A stretch of 64,000 nt of DNA from Pseudomonas parafulva NBRC 16636 = DSM 17004 (GCF_000730645.1 NZ_BBIU01000002.1:1-64000), one strand, 5' to 3'. Positions 37,341-45,890 are shown, numbered from the stretch's first letter. Numbers and translations: made by a program. The notes: a model not told the origin generated them from the sequence alone.

Positions 37341-38234
37341 GTGAAGTTCGAAGGCATCTACACACCTGCAGTGACCCCGTTGTCGGCCGACGGCTCGATC
37401 GACAAAGCGGCCTTTGCCGACGTTCTCGAGTACCTGGTCGATTCGAAGGTGCACGGGGTCATCATCGGCGGTTCAACCGGCGAATACTACGCCCACACCT
37501 CCCAAGAGCGCGTTGAACTGGCCGCACAGGCCAAGGACGTGCTCAATGGCCGCCTGCCATTGATCGTGGGCACCGGCGGCATCCGCACCGAAGACGCCGT
37601 GGCCTTCGCCCAGCACGCCAGGGACATCAAGGCCGATGCACTGCTGGTGGGCACCCCGCCGTATGCACTGCCGACCCAGCAGGAAATCGCCCTGCACGTC
37701 AAAGCGGTCGATGCCGCTGCCGGCCTGCCGATCATGCTGTACAACTACCCAGGCCGCATGAGCGTGAGCATGGGCGAAGCGTTCTTCGACGCCGTTGCTG
37801 ACGTGAAAAACATCGTCGCCATCAAGGAAAGCTCAGGTGACATGGCCCAGTTGCACCGCCTGGCCATCAAGCGGCCGAACATCCAGCTTTCCTGCGGCTG
37901 GGACGATCAGGCCCTAGAATTTTTCGCCTGGGGCGCCAGGAGCTGGGTCTGCGCCGGTTCCAACTTCATCCCGCGTGAGCACGTGGCCCTGTACGAGGCC
38001 TGCGTGATCGAGAAGAACTTCGACAAGGGCCGCAAGATCATGGCCGCGATGATGCCGCTGATGGATTTCCTCGAGGGTGGCAAGTTCGTCCAGGCCATCA
38101 AGTACGGCGTTGCCCTCAATGGCCTGAATACCGGTGGTGTGCGCAAACCGTTGTCCGACCTGGATGCCGCCGAGAAAGACACGCTCAAGCAGGTTGTAGC
38201 TGAACTGAAAGCCACCATCGCCCAGATCAACTAA
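37341..38234 (+). CDS. DapA-family lyase/deaminase
   Basis: A 297-aa class-I-aldolase-fold protein of the DHDPS/NAL family, starting from a GTG at 37341 with CTGGAG upstream. The Schiff-base lysine is K162 in VAIKESSGD, the active-site tyrosine Y134 in LYNYPGR, and the substrate loop reads GGSTGEYYAHTSQER (43-57). The family includes dihydrodipicolinate synthase, ketodeoxyglucarate dehydratase and pyrroline-hydroxy-carboxylate deaminase. In this context, between an amine oxidase and an aldehyde dehydrogenase, deamination of a hydroxypyrroline carboxylate to a semialdehyde is the best guess, not proved. Confidence 0.82.
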   Translation: MKFEGIYTPAVTPLSADGSIDKAAFADVLEYLVDSKVHGVIIGGSTGEYYAHTSQERVELAAQAKDVLNGRLPLIVGTGGIRTEDAVAFAQHARDIKADALLVGTPPYALPTQQEIALHVKAVDAAAGLPIMLYNYPGRMSVSMGEAFFDAVADVKNIVAIKESSGDMAQLHRLAIKRPNIQLSCGWDDQALEFFAWGARSWVCAGSNFIPREHVALYEACVIEKNFDKGRKIMAAMMPLMDFLEGGKFVQAIKYGVALNGLNTGGVRKPLSDLDAAEKDTLKQVVAELKATIAQIN

Positions 38235-38246
38235 GGAGCCTTGAAC

Positions 38247-39737
38247 ATGGCTGACTTGCTGAGCAAGGATCAATACGCGGCCATCGCCGCCGACCTGCAA
38301 CTGCGCACCCAGGCGTTCATTGACGGTGAATTCCGCGACGCGATCTCGGGTAATACCTTCGTCACCACCAACCCGGCTACCGGCGAGCAGTTGGCCGAGG
38401 TCGCAGCCTGCGATGTCAACGACGTCAACGTCGCCGTGGCCGCAGCCAAACGTGTGTTCGAGAAGGGCACCTGGTCGAAGATGCAGCCGAACGACCGCAA
38501 GCATGTGTTGCAGAAGTTCGCCCAGTTGCTCGAAGACAACGCCCACGAGTTGGCAGTGCTGGAAGCCTTGGACAGTGGCAAGCCGGTCAGCGAGTGCCAG
38601 ACCGTCGACGTGCCGGAGACCATCCACACTGTCCGCTGGCACGCCGAACTGATCGACAAGATCTACGACGCTACCGCCCCGACCGGCAATGCAGCAGTGA
38701 CCATGGTGGTGCGCGAAGCAATCGGTGTGGTCGGCCTGGTGCTGCCGTGGAACTTCCCGCTGCTGATGCTGGCCTGGAAGATCGCCCCATCCCTGGCTGC
38801 CGGGTGCTCGGTAGTGGTCAAGCCCGCCAAGGAAACCACCCTCAGCGCCTTGCGCGTGGCGGAGCTGGCCCATGAAGCGGGCATTCCTGCTGGGGTGTTC
38901 AACCTGGTGCCTGGCGGCGGCCGCGAAGTGGGCGAAGCCATCGGCCGCCATATGGATATCCCGATGGTGAGCTTTACTGGCTCCACCGATACGGGGCGGC
39001 TGTTCCTCAAATATGCCGCAGAGTCCAACCTCAAACGCATCGTCCTGGAGCTAGGTGGCAAGAACCCGGCGGTGGTCATGAACGACTGCGAAGACCTAGA
39101 TGAAGTGGCCCAGTTCGTCACTGCCGGCGCGTTCTGGAACATGGGCGAGAACTGCTCGGCGTCCTCGCGCCTGATCGTGCACAAGGACGTGAAGGATGAG
39201 CTGCTGGCGCTGATCGGCAAGCACCTGAAAGCGTGGAAACTGGGCGACCCGCTCGACCCGGAAAACCGCCTGGGGGCGATGGTCAGCAAATCGCATTTCG
39301 AGAAGGTCAAGTCCTACTTGGACTACGCCAACGAGCACAAGCTCAACGTGGTGCAGGGTGGCCATACTGAGAGCGGCCTGCGTGTGCAGCCGACCATCGT
39401 GGATGGCGTTACCCGCGACAGCAAACTGTTCGTAGAGGAAATCTTCGGCCCGGTGCTGAGTGTGACCAGTTTCGAAACCCTCGACGAGGCGATCGAACTG
39501 GCCAACGATACCGTTTACGGCCTCGCAGCGTCGGCGTACACCGGCAGCCTGCGCAATGCGCTGCGCCTCTCGCGTGAAATTCGTGCCGGCGTGGTGACCG
39601 TGAACTGCTTTGGCGAAGGTGACGTGAGCACGCCGTTCGGTGGCTACAAGGAGTCTGGTTTTGGTGGGCGCGACAAGTCCATCTGGGCCCATGACCAATA
39701 CACGGAGTTGAAGACCATCTGGATCAACGCTTCGTGA
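38247..39737 (+). CDS. PuuC-like NAD(P)+ aldehyde dehydrogenase
   Basis: A 496-aa aldehyde dehydrogenase with catalytic cysteine C303 in GENCSASSR, general base E268 in VLELGGKNP, and the cofactor motif [10 protein letters not shown] at about 165-174. It groups with gamma-glutamyl-gamma-aminobutyraldehyde dehydrogenase. AAGGAG lies 8 bases before the ATG, 12 bases after the DapA-like stop, so it ends the operon before a strong terminator. In a hydroxyproline-type pathway it would oxidise 2-oxoglutarate semialdehyde to 2-oxoglutarate. Confidence 0.87.
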   Translation: MADLLSKDQYAAIAADLQLRTQAFIDGEFRDAISGNTFVTTNPATGEQLAEVAACDVNDVNVAVAAAKRVFEKGTWSKMQPNDRKHVLQKFAQLLEDNAHELAVLEALDSGKPVSECQTVDVPETIHTVRWHAELIDKIYDATAPTGNAAVTMVVREAIGVVGLVLPWNFPLLMLAWKIAPSLAAGCSVVVKPAKETTLSALRVAELAHEAGIPAGVFNLVPGGGREVGEAIGRHMDIPMVSFTGSTDTGRLFLKYAAESNLKRIVLELGGKNPAVVMNDCEDLDEVAQFVTAGAFWNMGENCSASSRLIVHKDVKDELLALIGKHLKAWKLGDPLDPENRLGAMVSKSHFEKVKSYLDYANEHKLNVVQGGHTESGLRVQPTIVDGVTRDSKLFVEEIFGPVLSVTSFETLDEAIELANDTVYGLAASAYTGSLRNALRLSREIRAGVVTVNCFGEGDVSTPFGGYKESGFGGRDKSIWAHDQYTELKTIWINAS

Positions 39738-39784
39738 TCCGAGCAGTCGCGTTGCTGTTCTGACGGCGTTCGGCACGCAACTGG

Positions 39785-39812
39785 CCACTGCCCTTTGGGG
39801 CAGTGGTTTTTT
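39785..39812 (+). terminator. Strong intrinsic terminator of the oxidase/DapA/ALDH operon
   Basis: CCACTGCCC pairs with GGGCAGTGG around a four-base loop (TTTG) and is followed by six T. It lies 48 bases after the aldehyde dehydrogenase stop and faces the convergent GntR gene. Confidence 0.85.
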
Positions 39813-39834
39813 GGTGGCAGCCCAGGCGCCGACA

Positions 39835-40563
39835 TCAGTAAGCCAAGGCGACCTCAACACCGCTGGGTGCGGTGTATTCGGCCATCCGCCTGCGGGACAG
39901 CTCCCAGTGGGCCTGGACGATCTGAGTAGCAGCCTGCGGGTCGCGGCGTTCGATGGCGTCGATCATCTGATCGTGCTGGTCGCAGGCCAGTTCAAGGTCG
40001 CGTTGCATGTCATCGGTGGTGGGGTGGCGGTAGAAAATCCGCCCCAGGCGCGCGTGATCAATCAGCAACCGGCGCAGGCTGGGCATCAGGTACTCGTTGT
40101 GGGCCATCTTGCCAATTTCGAGATGGAACGCGTCGTTGAGGATGACGCGGTTTTCAACGTCTTTACTGTCGATCGCCTGGCGAAACTGCTGCTGGATACG
40201 CTTGAGCTGTTCGATCTCCGCGTCGCTGGCGTGCAGCGCAGCCAGTTGGGTGGTGGCGATGTAGATAAGCGGTGCTGCAAGAAAGAAACTTCGCAGGGAG
40301 TCGTGGTTCATCGCTGCGACCCGCGGGGCGCGGTTGGTTTCCAGCTCGATGTAGCCCTCTGCTGCGATCTGGCGTAGCAACTCGCGCACCGGCGGCCTGG
40401 ACAGGCCGAATTCATTGCCAAGGGCGATCTCGTCGACGACTGCGCCAGGCGCAAGCTCCATATTCAGGATGCGGCGACGGAGTGCCTCGCTCAATACCAC
40501 TTTGCGATCAATCGGGATATCCGTGGCCTTCGGCGCATTCATGGAAGACTTCTTGTTGGTCAT
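39835..40563 (-). CDS. GntR-family regulator (FadR/FCD subfamily)
   Basis: A 242-aa regulator with an N-terminal winged helix (SEALRRRILNMELAPGAVVDEIALGNEFGLSRPPVRELLRQIAAEGYIE) and an all-helical FCD ligand domain containing the metal-site pattern (NDAFHLEIGKMAHNEYL ... DQHDQMIDAIERRDPQAA). FadR-type proteins bind short palindromes with a central GTATAC-like core; one such core lies in a large palindrome 320 bases upstream and two more before the flavin oxidase gene. It sits between the two transcription units and likely controls both. An internal ATG at 40542 is an alternative start. Confidence 0.85.
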   Translation of the reverse strand: MTNKKSSMNAPKATDIPIDRKVVLSEALRRRILNMELAPGAVVDEIALGNEFGLSRPPVRELLRQIAAEGYIELETNRAPRVAAMNHDSLRSFFLAAPLIYIATTQLAALHASDAEIEQLKRIQQQFRQAIDSKDVENRVILNDAFHLEIGKMAHNEYLMPSLRRLLIDHARLGRIFYRHPTTDDMQRDLELACDQHDQMIDAIERRDPQAATQIVQAHWELSRRRMAEYTAPSGVEVALAY

Positions 40564-41039
40564 GAGGTTGTCTACGGTTTGGATAAGGGCTTTAGAAGGT
40601 GATTAGACAGTAAGCCTACACACAGTCATGAAGGTTTTTCGCCGTCAGTCTACGGTATTGGCTTTGCCATCGCTGCTTTTATCAGGGGGGCACGCTGCTG
40701 CGCTCGGTGGCGTATCTGCCGTTCATATTGCTCCGACGCTGTACACCCTACGCCCAAGCCCAGGCGGTAGCGCTGTTCAATTCACGACAGAACAATTCCT
40801 GATTACGACTGGCCCTGGCCTCGGCGCCCAGCACCTTGACGTGCTCAAGCGCAGAAGATTCAAAGGTTTGAGTCGGATTAATGAATTCTATCTGTATACA
40901 CATAGAATTCAGTGAGTATTGACCGGCTTGTGCGCCCGTGCCAGTCTCGCTGCACGCGCCCGGTGGGGAGCCCTCGGCAAGCCCGGGCGTGTACTCGGCA
41001 TAGGCGTCACTTATAAATTCACAATAAAGGTAAGAGCCA
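40564..41039. other. Regulatory region between GntR and ABC transporter genes
   Basis: This 476-base region has no convincing gene; the 95-codon frame at 40628 lacks a ribosome site. It contains GTCTACGG direct repeats (40570-40577 and 40648-40655), a TAGACA word (40604-40609) and a 30-base palindrome at 40882-40911. It probably carries divergent promoters for the GntR gene and the transporter operon. Confidence 0.5.
40882..40911. promoter_or_regulatory. 30-bp palindrome with TGTATACA core
   Basis: The arms TGAATTCTAT and ATAGAATTCA are exact reverse complements and flank cTGTATACAc, whose inner 8 bases are themselves palindromic; only one base pair in the whole element mismatches. It is about 130 bases before the binding-protein gene start. 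A TGTATACA-type core is typical of FadR-subfamily GntR operators. Confidence 0.7.
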
Positions 41040-41891
41040 ATGGGTTACATGAAGAAAGCGCTCTGTGCGCTCGCGATGTTAGGCGCAGCGGTGCTCAACG
41101 CGCAGGCGGAAGACAACGTGATCCAGATGGGTACCTTGTCGTGGGAAGACCTGACACCCATTACCGGTATTACAAAGAAAGTGCTCGAAGACTCCGGCTA
41201 TACGGTCAAGGTGACATCGTTTTCCGAATGGGGCATTGCCTACGCTGCACTGAGCAAAGGCGATATCCAGATTCTGGCGTCGCAGATCGACTACGTCGCC
41301 CAGGATTACTGGAACCGCAACAAGAACCGGCTGGAGAAGTTGTCCCCGGTTTCACACGGGTTGTACCAGGGCATCGCGGTGCCCAAGTACGTACCGATCG
41401 ACTCCCTCGAACAACTCAACGACCAGGCCGATAAGTTCAGCAATAAGATCATTGGCATTGAGCCAGGCTCTGGGCTGATGAGCGACGCGGCGAAAGCGGT
41501 CACCGAGTACGGCATCCGGCTCAACCTGCTGGAGGGCAGCTCTGCGGCTATGACCGCGGCGCTCAAGTCGGCCATCGACCGTAAGGAATGGGTGGCGGTG
41601 ACGATCTGGGAGCCTTCCTGGATGTCGCAAAAGTATGACCTCAAGTTCCTCAAGGACCCCAAGGGGGTGTTCCCGCCACCTCAAGGCTACTACTGGATCG
41701 GGCAAAAAGGCTTCTCGGAAAAGAACCCCCACGCCCGTGAACTGCTGGCCGGGGTCTACGTGCCGCTCAGCGATATCACCGCCATCAATGGTGAAGTCAA
41801 GGACGGCAAGACCATGGACCAGGCCGTTGCAGACTGGACATCGCGTAATGCCGAGCTGATCAAACGCTGGGAAAACATTAAAAAGCCCTGA
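41040..41891 (+). CDS. ProX/OpuAC-type glycine betaine/proline ABC substrate-binding protein
   Basis: A 283-aa periplasmic protein with a signal peptide (KKALCALAMLGAAVLNAQA-ED). The OpuAC fold is shown by IQMGTLSWEDLTPITGITKKVLEDSGYTVKV, the SGLMSDAAKAV segment and VAVTIWEPSWMSQKYDLKFL; the tryptophans in SWED, DYWN and WEPSWM could form the aromatic cage that holds a quaternary or secondary amine. It feeds the ProV/ProW genes that follow. An ATG three codons in (41049) is an alternative start. Confidence 0.87.
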   Translation: MGYMKKALCALAMLGAAVLNAQAEDNVIQMGTLSWEDLTPITGITKKVLEDSGYTVKVTSFSEWGIAYAALSKGDIQILASQIDYVAQDYWNRNKNRLEKLSPVSHGLYQGIAVPKYVPIDSLEQLNDQADKFSNKIIGIEPGSGLMSDAAKAVTEYGIRLNLLEGSSAAMTAALKSAIDRKEWVAVTIWEPSWMSQKYDLKFLKDPKGVFPPPQGYYWIGQKGFSEKNPHARELLAGVYVPLSDITAINGEVKDGKTMDQAVADWTSRNAELIKRWENIKKP

Positions 41892-41899
41892 CCTGAAGT

Positions 41900-41923
41900 G
41901 TGACCGCTGAAGGGGGCGGTCAC
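41900..41923 (+). terminator. Hairpin between binding protein and ATPase genes
   Basis: GTGACCGC pairs with GCGGTCAC over an 8-base loop, 8 bases after the binding-protein stop. Lacking a strong T-run, it probably raises binding-protein mRNA relative to the downstream membrane components by partial termination or 3' protection. Confidence 0.5.
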
Positions 41924-42006
41924 GTCATTCTTGCCGATCTGCCACTGACACTGCCGTAAACGACTTAAACAATAAAACCAGAACTTGCTGGGTTGACGGG
42001 TGTGAA

Positions 42007-43092
42007 ATGAAGAGTTCAGTTAGTTGCGCTGATGATGTGCTGGTAAGTTGCCGTGGTGTGTGGAAAGTGTTCGGCGAGCATATTGAAGACGCTATCCAGG
42101 CGAGCCGTGATCAAGGCATCTCCAAAAAGCAGATACTGCAGGACCATGGCTGCGTTATCGGCGTGTCCGACGTAAGCCTGGACGTCAAACGGGGCGAGAT
42201 TTTCTGCATCATGGGGCTCTCGGGCAGCGGCAAGTCGACCCTCATCCGGTTGCTGAACAAGCTGATCGAACCCAGTGCAGGGCAGGTGCTGGTCAAGGGG
42301 CAAGACCTGGCCACGCTCGATGGCCCTGCCTTGCGCAACGTCCGTTCGCAGCACATCGGCATGGTGTTCCAGAGCGTGGCGCTGCTACCCCATCGGACTG
42401 TTCTGGAGAACGTCGCGTTTGGCCTGGAGGTACAGGGCGTCGCCAAGGCGGAGCGGCTGTCGGCGGCCCAACGCTCTCTGGACAAGGTGGGTTTGAGCGA
42501 TTGGGCCTCGCGCTACCCAAGCGAGCTGTCCGGGGGCATGCAGCAACGGGTGGGGCTTGCCCGGGTGCTGACCTGCGACCCTGAGATCATCCTGATGGAT
42601 GAACCGTTCAGCGCGCTGGATCCGTTGATTCGTCGCCAACTGCAGGATGAGTTTCGCAGCCTGACGAAATCCCTGGGCAAGTCGGCAGTCTTCATTACCC
42701 ACGACCTGGAAGAGGCCATCCGCCTGGGCGACCGTATCGCGATCATGAAGGACGGCGTGATCATCCAGGTCGGTACCGCTGAAGACATCGTATTGAACCC
42801 GGCCGATGGCTATGTGGCCGACTTCGTTGCCGGGATCTCACGCTTGCATCTGGTGAGGGCGCACTCGGTGATGGCGTGTCACGCAGCGTGGGGCATGCGC
42901 CACCCGCACATCGACCTCGCTACGCTGCCCGTTGCAGGCCCGCAGGCCGACCTCGACGAGCTGATCAATTGCCTGGTCTTGTCCAGGCGTGAAGCCTTGC
43001 TGATCGTGGACGACGGCCAGCCCATCGGTATTGTCACACCCACCGACCTGCTCCGTGGGGTGCAAGGCGCTGAGCGGGAGGCGAGGGCATGA
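42007..43092 (+). CDS. ProV-like ABC transporter ATPase
   Basis: A 361-aa ATPase with Walker A (GLSGSGKST, about 72-80), Q-loop (VFQSVALLPHRTV), signature (ELSGGMQQRVGLARVL), Walker B (IILMDEPFSALDP) and H-loop (VFITHDLEEAI). The N-terminal extension before the ATPase core (KVFGEHIEDAIQASRDQGISKKQILQDHG) is the ProV/OpuAA signature. The C-terminus holds a partial CBS-like region (SRREALLIVDDGQPIGIVTPTDLLRGV), which in relatives senses ionic strength. Its stop overlaps the next start (ATGA). Confidence 0.88.
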   Translation: MKSSVSCADDVLVSCRGVWKVFGEHIEDAIQASRDQGISKKQILQDHGCVIGVSDVSLDVKRGEIFCIMGLSGSGKSTLIRLLNKLIEPSAGQVLVKGQDLATLDGPALRNVRSQHIGMVFQSVALLPHRTVLENVAFGLEVQGVAKAERLSAAQRSLDKVGLSDWASRYPSELSGGMQQRVGLARVLTCDPEIILMDEPFSALDPLIRRQLQDEFRSLTKSLGKSAVFITHDLEEAIRLGDRIAIMKDGVIIQVGTAEDIVLNPADGYVADFVAGISRLHLVRAHSVMACHAAWGMRHPHIDLATLPVAGPQADLDELINCLVLSRREALLIVDDGQPIGIVTPTDLLRGVQGAEREARA

Positions 43093-43949
43093 ACCTGTCG
43101 ACCTTTCCCGCCAATTTCGATGCCGCTGTGGACGCCGGGCTGGAATGGTTGACCGACAGCGGCGCCCAAGTATTCGACTGGATCAACGGGGTGCTCACCA
43201 GCCTGGTAGATGCTTTGTCATGGGTGCTGAACCTGGCGCCGTTTTACGTCGTGGCGTTGGCGATCGGCGCACTGGCCTGGCGGCTGTCGGGGCACTGGCG
43301 ATCAGCAGCGCTGACGGTCATCGGTCTGCTGGTATGCGCACTGATCGGCATGTGGGGCGAAACCATGAGCACACTGGCGCTGGTCCTGGCGGCAACCACA
43401 TTGGCATTGCTGGTCGGCATCCCATGCGGTGTGATCGGTGGGCTGTGGCCCAAGCTCGACGGTGTGGTCGAGCCAGTGCTGGACCTCTTGCAAACCCTGC
43501 CACCCTATATCTACCTGCTACCGGCTATCGCCTTGCTGGGTTATGGCTCGGCGACCGCCTTGGTGGCGACGTTCATTGTCGCTATCCCGCCGGTGCTGCG
43601 CCTCACTGCGCTGGGTATTCGCATGACCCCACGCGCCTTCATCGAACTGGGCGAGGCCAGCGGCACCCGCCCAATGCAGCTGTTCTTCAAGATCCGCCTG
43701 CCGTTCGCCTTGCCCAGCATCATGACTGGCGTCAATCAGAGCCTGATGATGGCTTTCGGCATGGTGGTGATTGCGGGGATCGTAGGCTCGGGCGGGCTTG
43801 GCGAAGCCATCTACGGGGCCATACGCACGCTCGATATTGCCCGCTCCATTGATGCCGCCCTGGCGATCGTGACCCTTACCCTGATCCTTGACCGCCTGGC
43901 ACAGAACGCCACCCCTTCGCAGCGCGAGGCCCAGAATAATGCTCACTGA
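43089..43949 (+). CDS. ProW-like ABC transporter permease 1
   Basis: A 286-aa BPD_transp_1 permease with six or so membrane segments and the EAA loop (FIELGEASGTRPMQLFFKIRLPFALPSIMTGVNQSLMMAFGMVVIAGIVGSGGLG). The LLDLLQTLPPYIYLLPAIALLGYG segment is typical of ProW/OpuAB. It overlaps ProV upstream and the second permease downstream. Confidence 0.87.
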   Translation: MNLSTFPANFDAAVDAGLEWLTDSGAQVFDWINGVLTSLVDALSWVLNLAPFYVVALAIGALAWRLSGHWRSAALTVIGLLVCALIGMWGETMSTLALVLAATTLALLVGIPCGVIGGLWPKLDGVVEPVLDLLQTLPPYIYLLPAIALLGYGSATALVATFIVAIPPVLRLTALGIRMTPRAFIELGEASGTRPMQLFFKIRLPFALPSIMTGVNQSLMMAFGMVVIAGIVGSGGLGEAIYGAIRTLDIARSIDAALAIVTLTLILDRLAQNATPSQREAQNNAH

Positions 43950-44784
43950 CATGCGCTTTTCTCCGGGTGCCGTGCTGGCGCCAGGGGTCGACTGGCTCAA
44001 TGCCAACTTCCACCCGTTGTTTGCGTTCATCAGCCGTGTGGTCGACGCCGTGCTGGGCGGTTTCGAGGCGGCGCTGCTGGCGCTGCCTGCGTGGGGGGTG
44101 ATTGCATTGGTCACCGCGCTCGCCCTGGTGATGATCAACGTGCGTACGGCCGTGCTGGCCGCCGCCATGCTGGGCTTCTGCCTGCTTTCGGGGTTGTGGA
44201 CGGCATCCATGCAGACACTCGCACTGGTATCAGTGTCCGTGTTGCTGTCAGTGATGATCGCGTTCCCGCTGGGCATTCTCGCGGCTCGGTTCAAGCGTTT
44301 CGAGCAGGCCTCCAGCCCCGTGCTGAACATCATGCAGACCGTACCGCCGTGGGTCTACCTGATACCTGCGGTGATGATTTTCAGCCTCGGCAAGGTGCCC
44401 GCCATCATGGCCACCGTGATCTACGGGGTGGCACCCATGATGCGCCTGACCACATTGGCGTTTCGCCAGGTGCCGCGCCACCTGCTGGAACTGGGCCAGG
44501 CACTGGGCGCTACGCCCCGGGTGATCCTGTGCAAGATCGAGATTCCTTCGGCTGCCCCCACACTGCTGGTAGGCCTGAACCAGTGCATCCTGCTGTCCCT
44601 GGCCATGGTGGTACTGGCCGGCCTGGTGGGCGCTGGCGGCCTTGGTGCTGAAGTGACCCGGGGCCTGACGCGCATGGAGATGGGCCTGGGGCTACGGGCA
44701 GGGCTGGCCATCGTGGCCGTTGCGTTGCTGCTGGACCGTCTGTCACGCGGCTTGCTGCAGCGTAAACCGGTACGCCAACACTAA
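43939..44784 (+). CDS. ProW-like ABC transporter permease 2
   Basis: A 281-aa permease starting at the ATG at 43939, overlapping the previous gene by 11 bases. It carries its own EAA loop (LLELGQALGATPRVILCKIEIPSAAPTLLVGLNQCILLSLAMVVLAGLVGAGGLG) and NIMQTVPPWVYLIPAVMIFSLGKVP. Having two distinct ProW-type permeases suggests a heterodimeric channel rather than the usual ProW homodimer. Confidence 0.86.
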   Translation: MLTDMRFSPGAVLAPGVDWLNANFHPLFAFISRVVDAVLGGFEAALLALPAWGVIALVTALALVMINVRTAVLAAAMLGFCLLSGLWTASMQTLALVSVSVLLSVMIAFPLGILAARFKRFEQASSPVLNIMQTVPPWVYLIPAVMIFSLGKVPAIMATVIYGVAPMMRLTTLAFRQVPRHLLELGQALGATPRVILCKIEIPSAAPTLLVGLNQCILLSLAMVVLAGLVGAGGLGAEVTRGLTRMEMGLGLRAGLAIVAVALLLDRLSRGLLQRKPVRQH

Positions 44785-44794
44785 GGAGATCTGC

Positions 44795-45793
44795 ATGCGC
44801 AAGACGTTCTTCTGCATCGATGCCCACGCCTGTGGCAACCCGGTGCGTGTAGTGGTCGGGGGCGCGCCGTTGCTGCCCCATGTCTGCATGGCCGAGCGCC
44901 GTGCCCTCTTTCTGCGTGATCACGACTGGATGCGCAGGGCACTGATGTTCGAACCGCGCGGGCATGACGTGATGTCTGGCGCCATGATTTACCCGACGGT
45001 GCGTGAGGACTGTGATTTCGCCGTGCTGTTCATCGAAGTCAGCGGCTGCCTGCCGATGTGCGGCGCCGGCACCATCGGGCTTAGCACGGTGGTGCTCGAG
45101 CACGGGCTGGTATCACCCCGAACGCCGGGGCGGCTGGCTATCGAAACGCCAGCCGGCAAGGTGGAGGTGGAGTACGTTGAAGCCCAGGGCAAGGTGAGTT
45201 CGGTGCGGTTGATCAATGTGCCGAGCTACCTCCACCAGGTTGACCTCGAAGTATCAGTGCCAGGCCTTGGGGTACTAAAGGTAGACATCGCCTACGGGGG
45301 CAATTATTACGCCGTCGTCGAACCTCAGCCTGGCTGGCCCGGGCTGGATGGCCTGTCGGCGGCGCAGATCGTCGACCAGAGTCGGCGTTTGCGCAGTGCA
45401 CTTGCCCCGCTGTGCGACCCCAGGCACCCGGAGCACGATGACATCCGCGGGGTGCACCATGTGCTCTGGTGTGATGCAGCGCGGCAAGTCGAAGCCAATG
45501 GGCGCGGTATCGTCTTTTATGGTGACAGTGCCCTGGACCGTTCGCCAGGCGGCACCGGCACTTCCGCTCGGCTGGCACAGTTGTACGGCAGAGGGCGGCT
45601 AGGGGTGGGCGATACGTATTGCAGCGAGAGCTTGATCGGCACCACATACCTTGGGCGTATCGAGTCGGCCTGTAAGGTGGGTGAGTACGATGCCGTTATC
45701 CCAAGCGTTTCTGGGTGGGCCCGTGTGACAGGGCTGAACACGCTGTTCGTGGATGAGCGTGACCCTTTGGCGCATGGTTTTCAGGTACTGTGA
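44795..45793 (+). CDS. Proline-racemase-family enzyme with Cys/Gly active site
   Basis: A 332-aa protein of the proline racemase / hydroxyproline epimerase / trans-3-hydroxyproline dehydratase family. The first catalytic position is normal: C89 in LPMCGAGTIG (though the usual His of CGHG is Ala). The second, normally Cys or Thr in DRSPCGTGTSA, is G252 in DRSPGGTGTSARL. With one acid/base cysteine it cannot be a standard two-base racemase; it may be a dehydratase, use another base, or be inactive. AAGGAG lies 6 bases before the ATG; it is the last gene of the ProU-type operon. Length exceeds the usual 310 residues of epimerases. Confidence 0.83.
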   Translation: MRKTFFCIDAHACGNPVRVVVGGAPLLPHVCMAERRALFLRDHDWMRRALMFEPRGHDVMSGAMIYPTVREDCDFAVLFIEVSGCLPMCGAGTIGLSTVVLEHGLVSPRTPGRLAIETPAGKVEVEYVEAQGKVSSVRLINVPSYLHQVDLEVSVPGLGVLKVDIAYGGNYYAVVEPQPGWPGLDGLSAAQIVDQSRRLRSALAPLCDPRHPEHDDIRGVHHVLWCDAARQVEANGRGIVFYGDSALDRSPGGTGTSARLAQLYGRGRLGVGDTYCSESLIGTTYLGRIESACKVGEYDAVIPSVSGWARVTGLNTLFVDERDPLAHGFQVL

Positions 45794-45818
45794 CAGACGT
45801 GTAGTTGCAGTGACAGGT

Positions 45819-45850
45819 CGAGGCCAGGGCATATAGCGGCACAGGCCTCG
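45819..45850 (+). terminator. Hairpin after racemase-family gene
   Basis: CGAGGCC pairs with GGCCTCG over an 18-base loop, followed by TCCTGTTT. It lies between convergent genes and is a moderate terminator candidate. Confidence 0.4.
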
Positions 45851-45890
45851 TCCTGTTTACGATCTACCTGGAGGGTAGGGGCGCTTAGCT

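Noticed and set aside
40628..40915. 95-codon frame between GntR and the binding-protein gene
   Set aside because: It runs through the 30-bp palindrome and other regulatory words, lacks a ribosome site and has no recognisable product.
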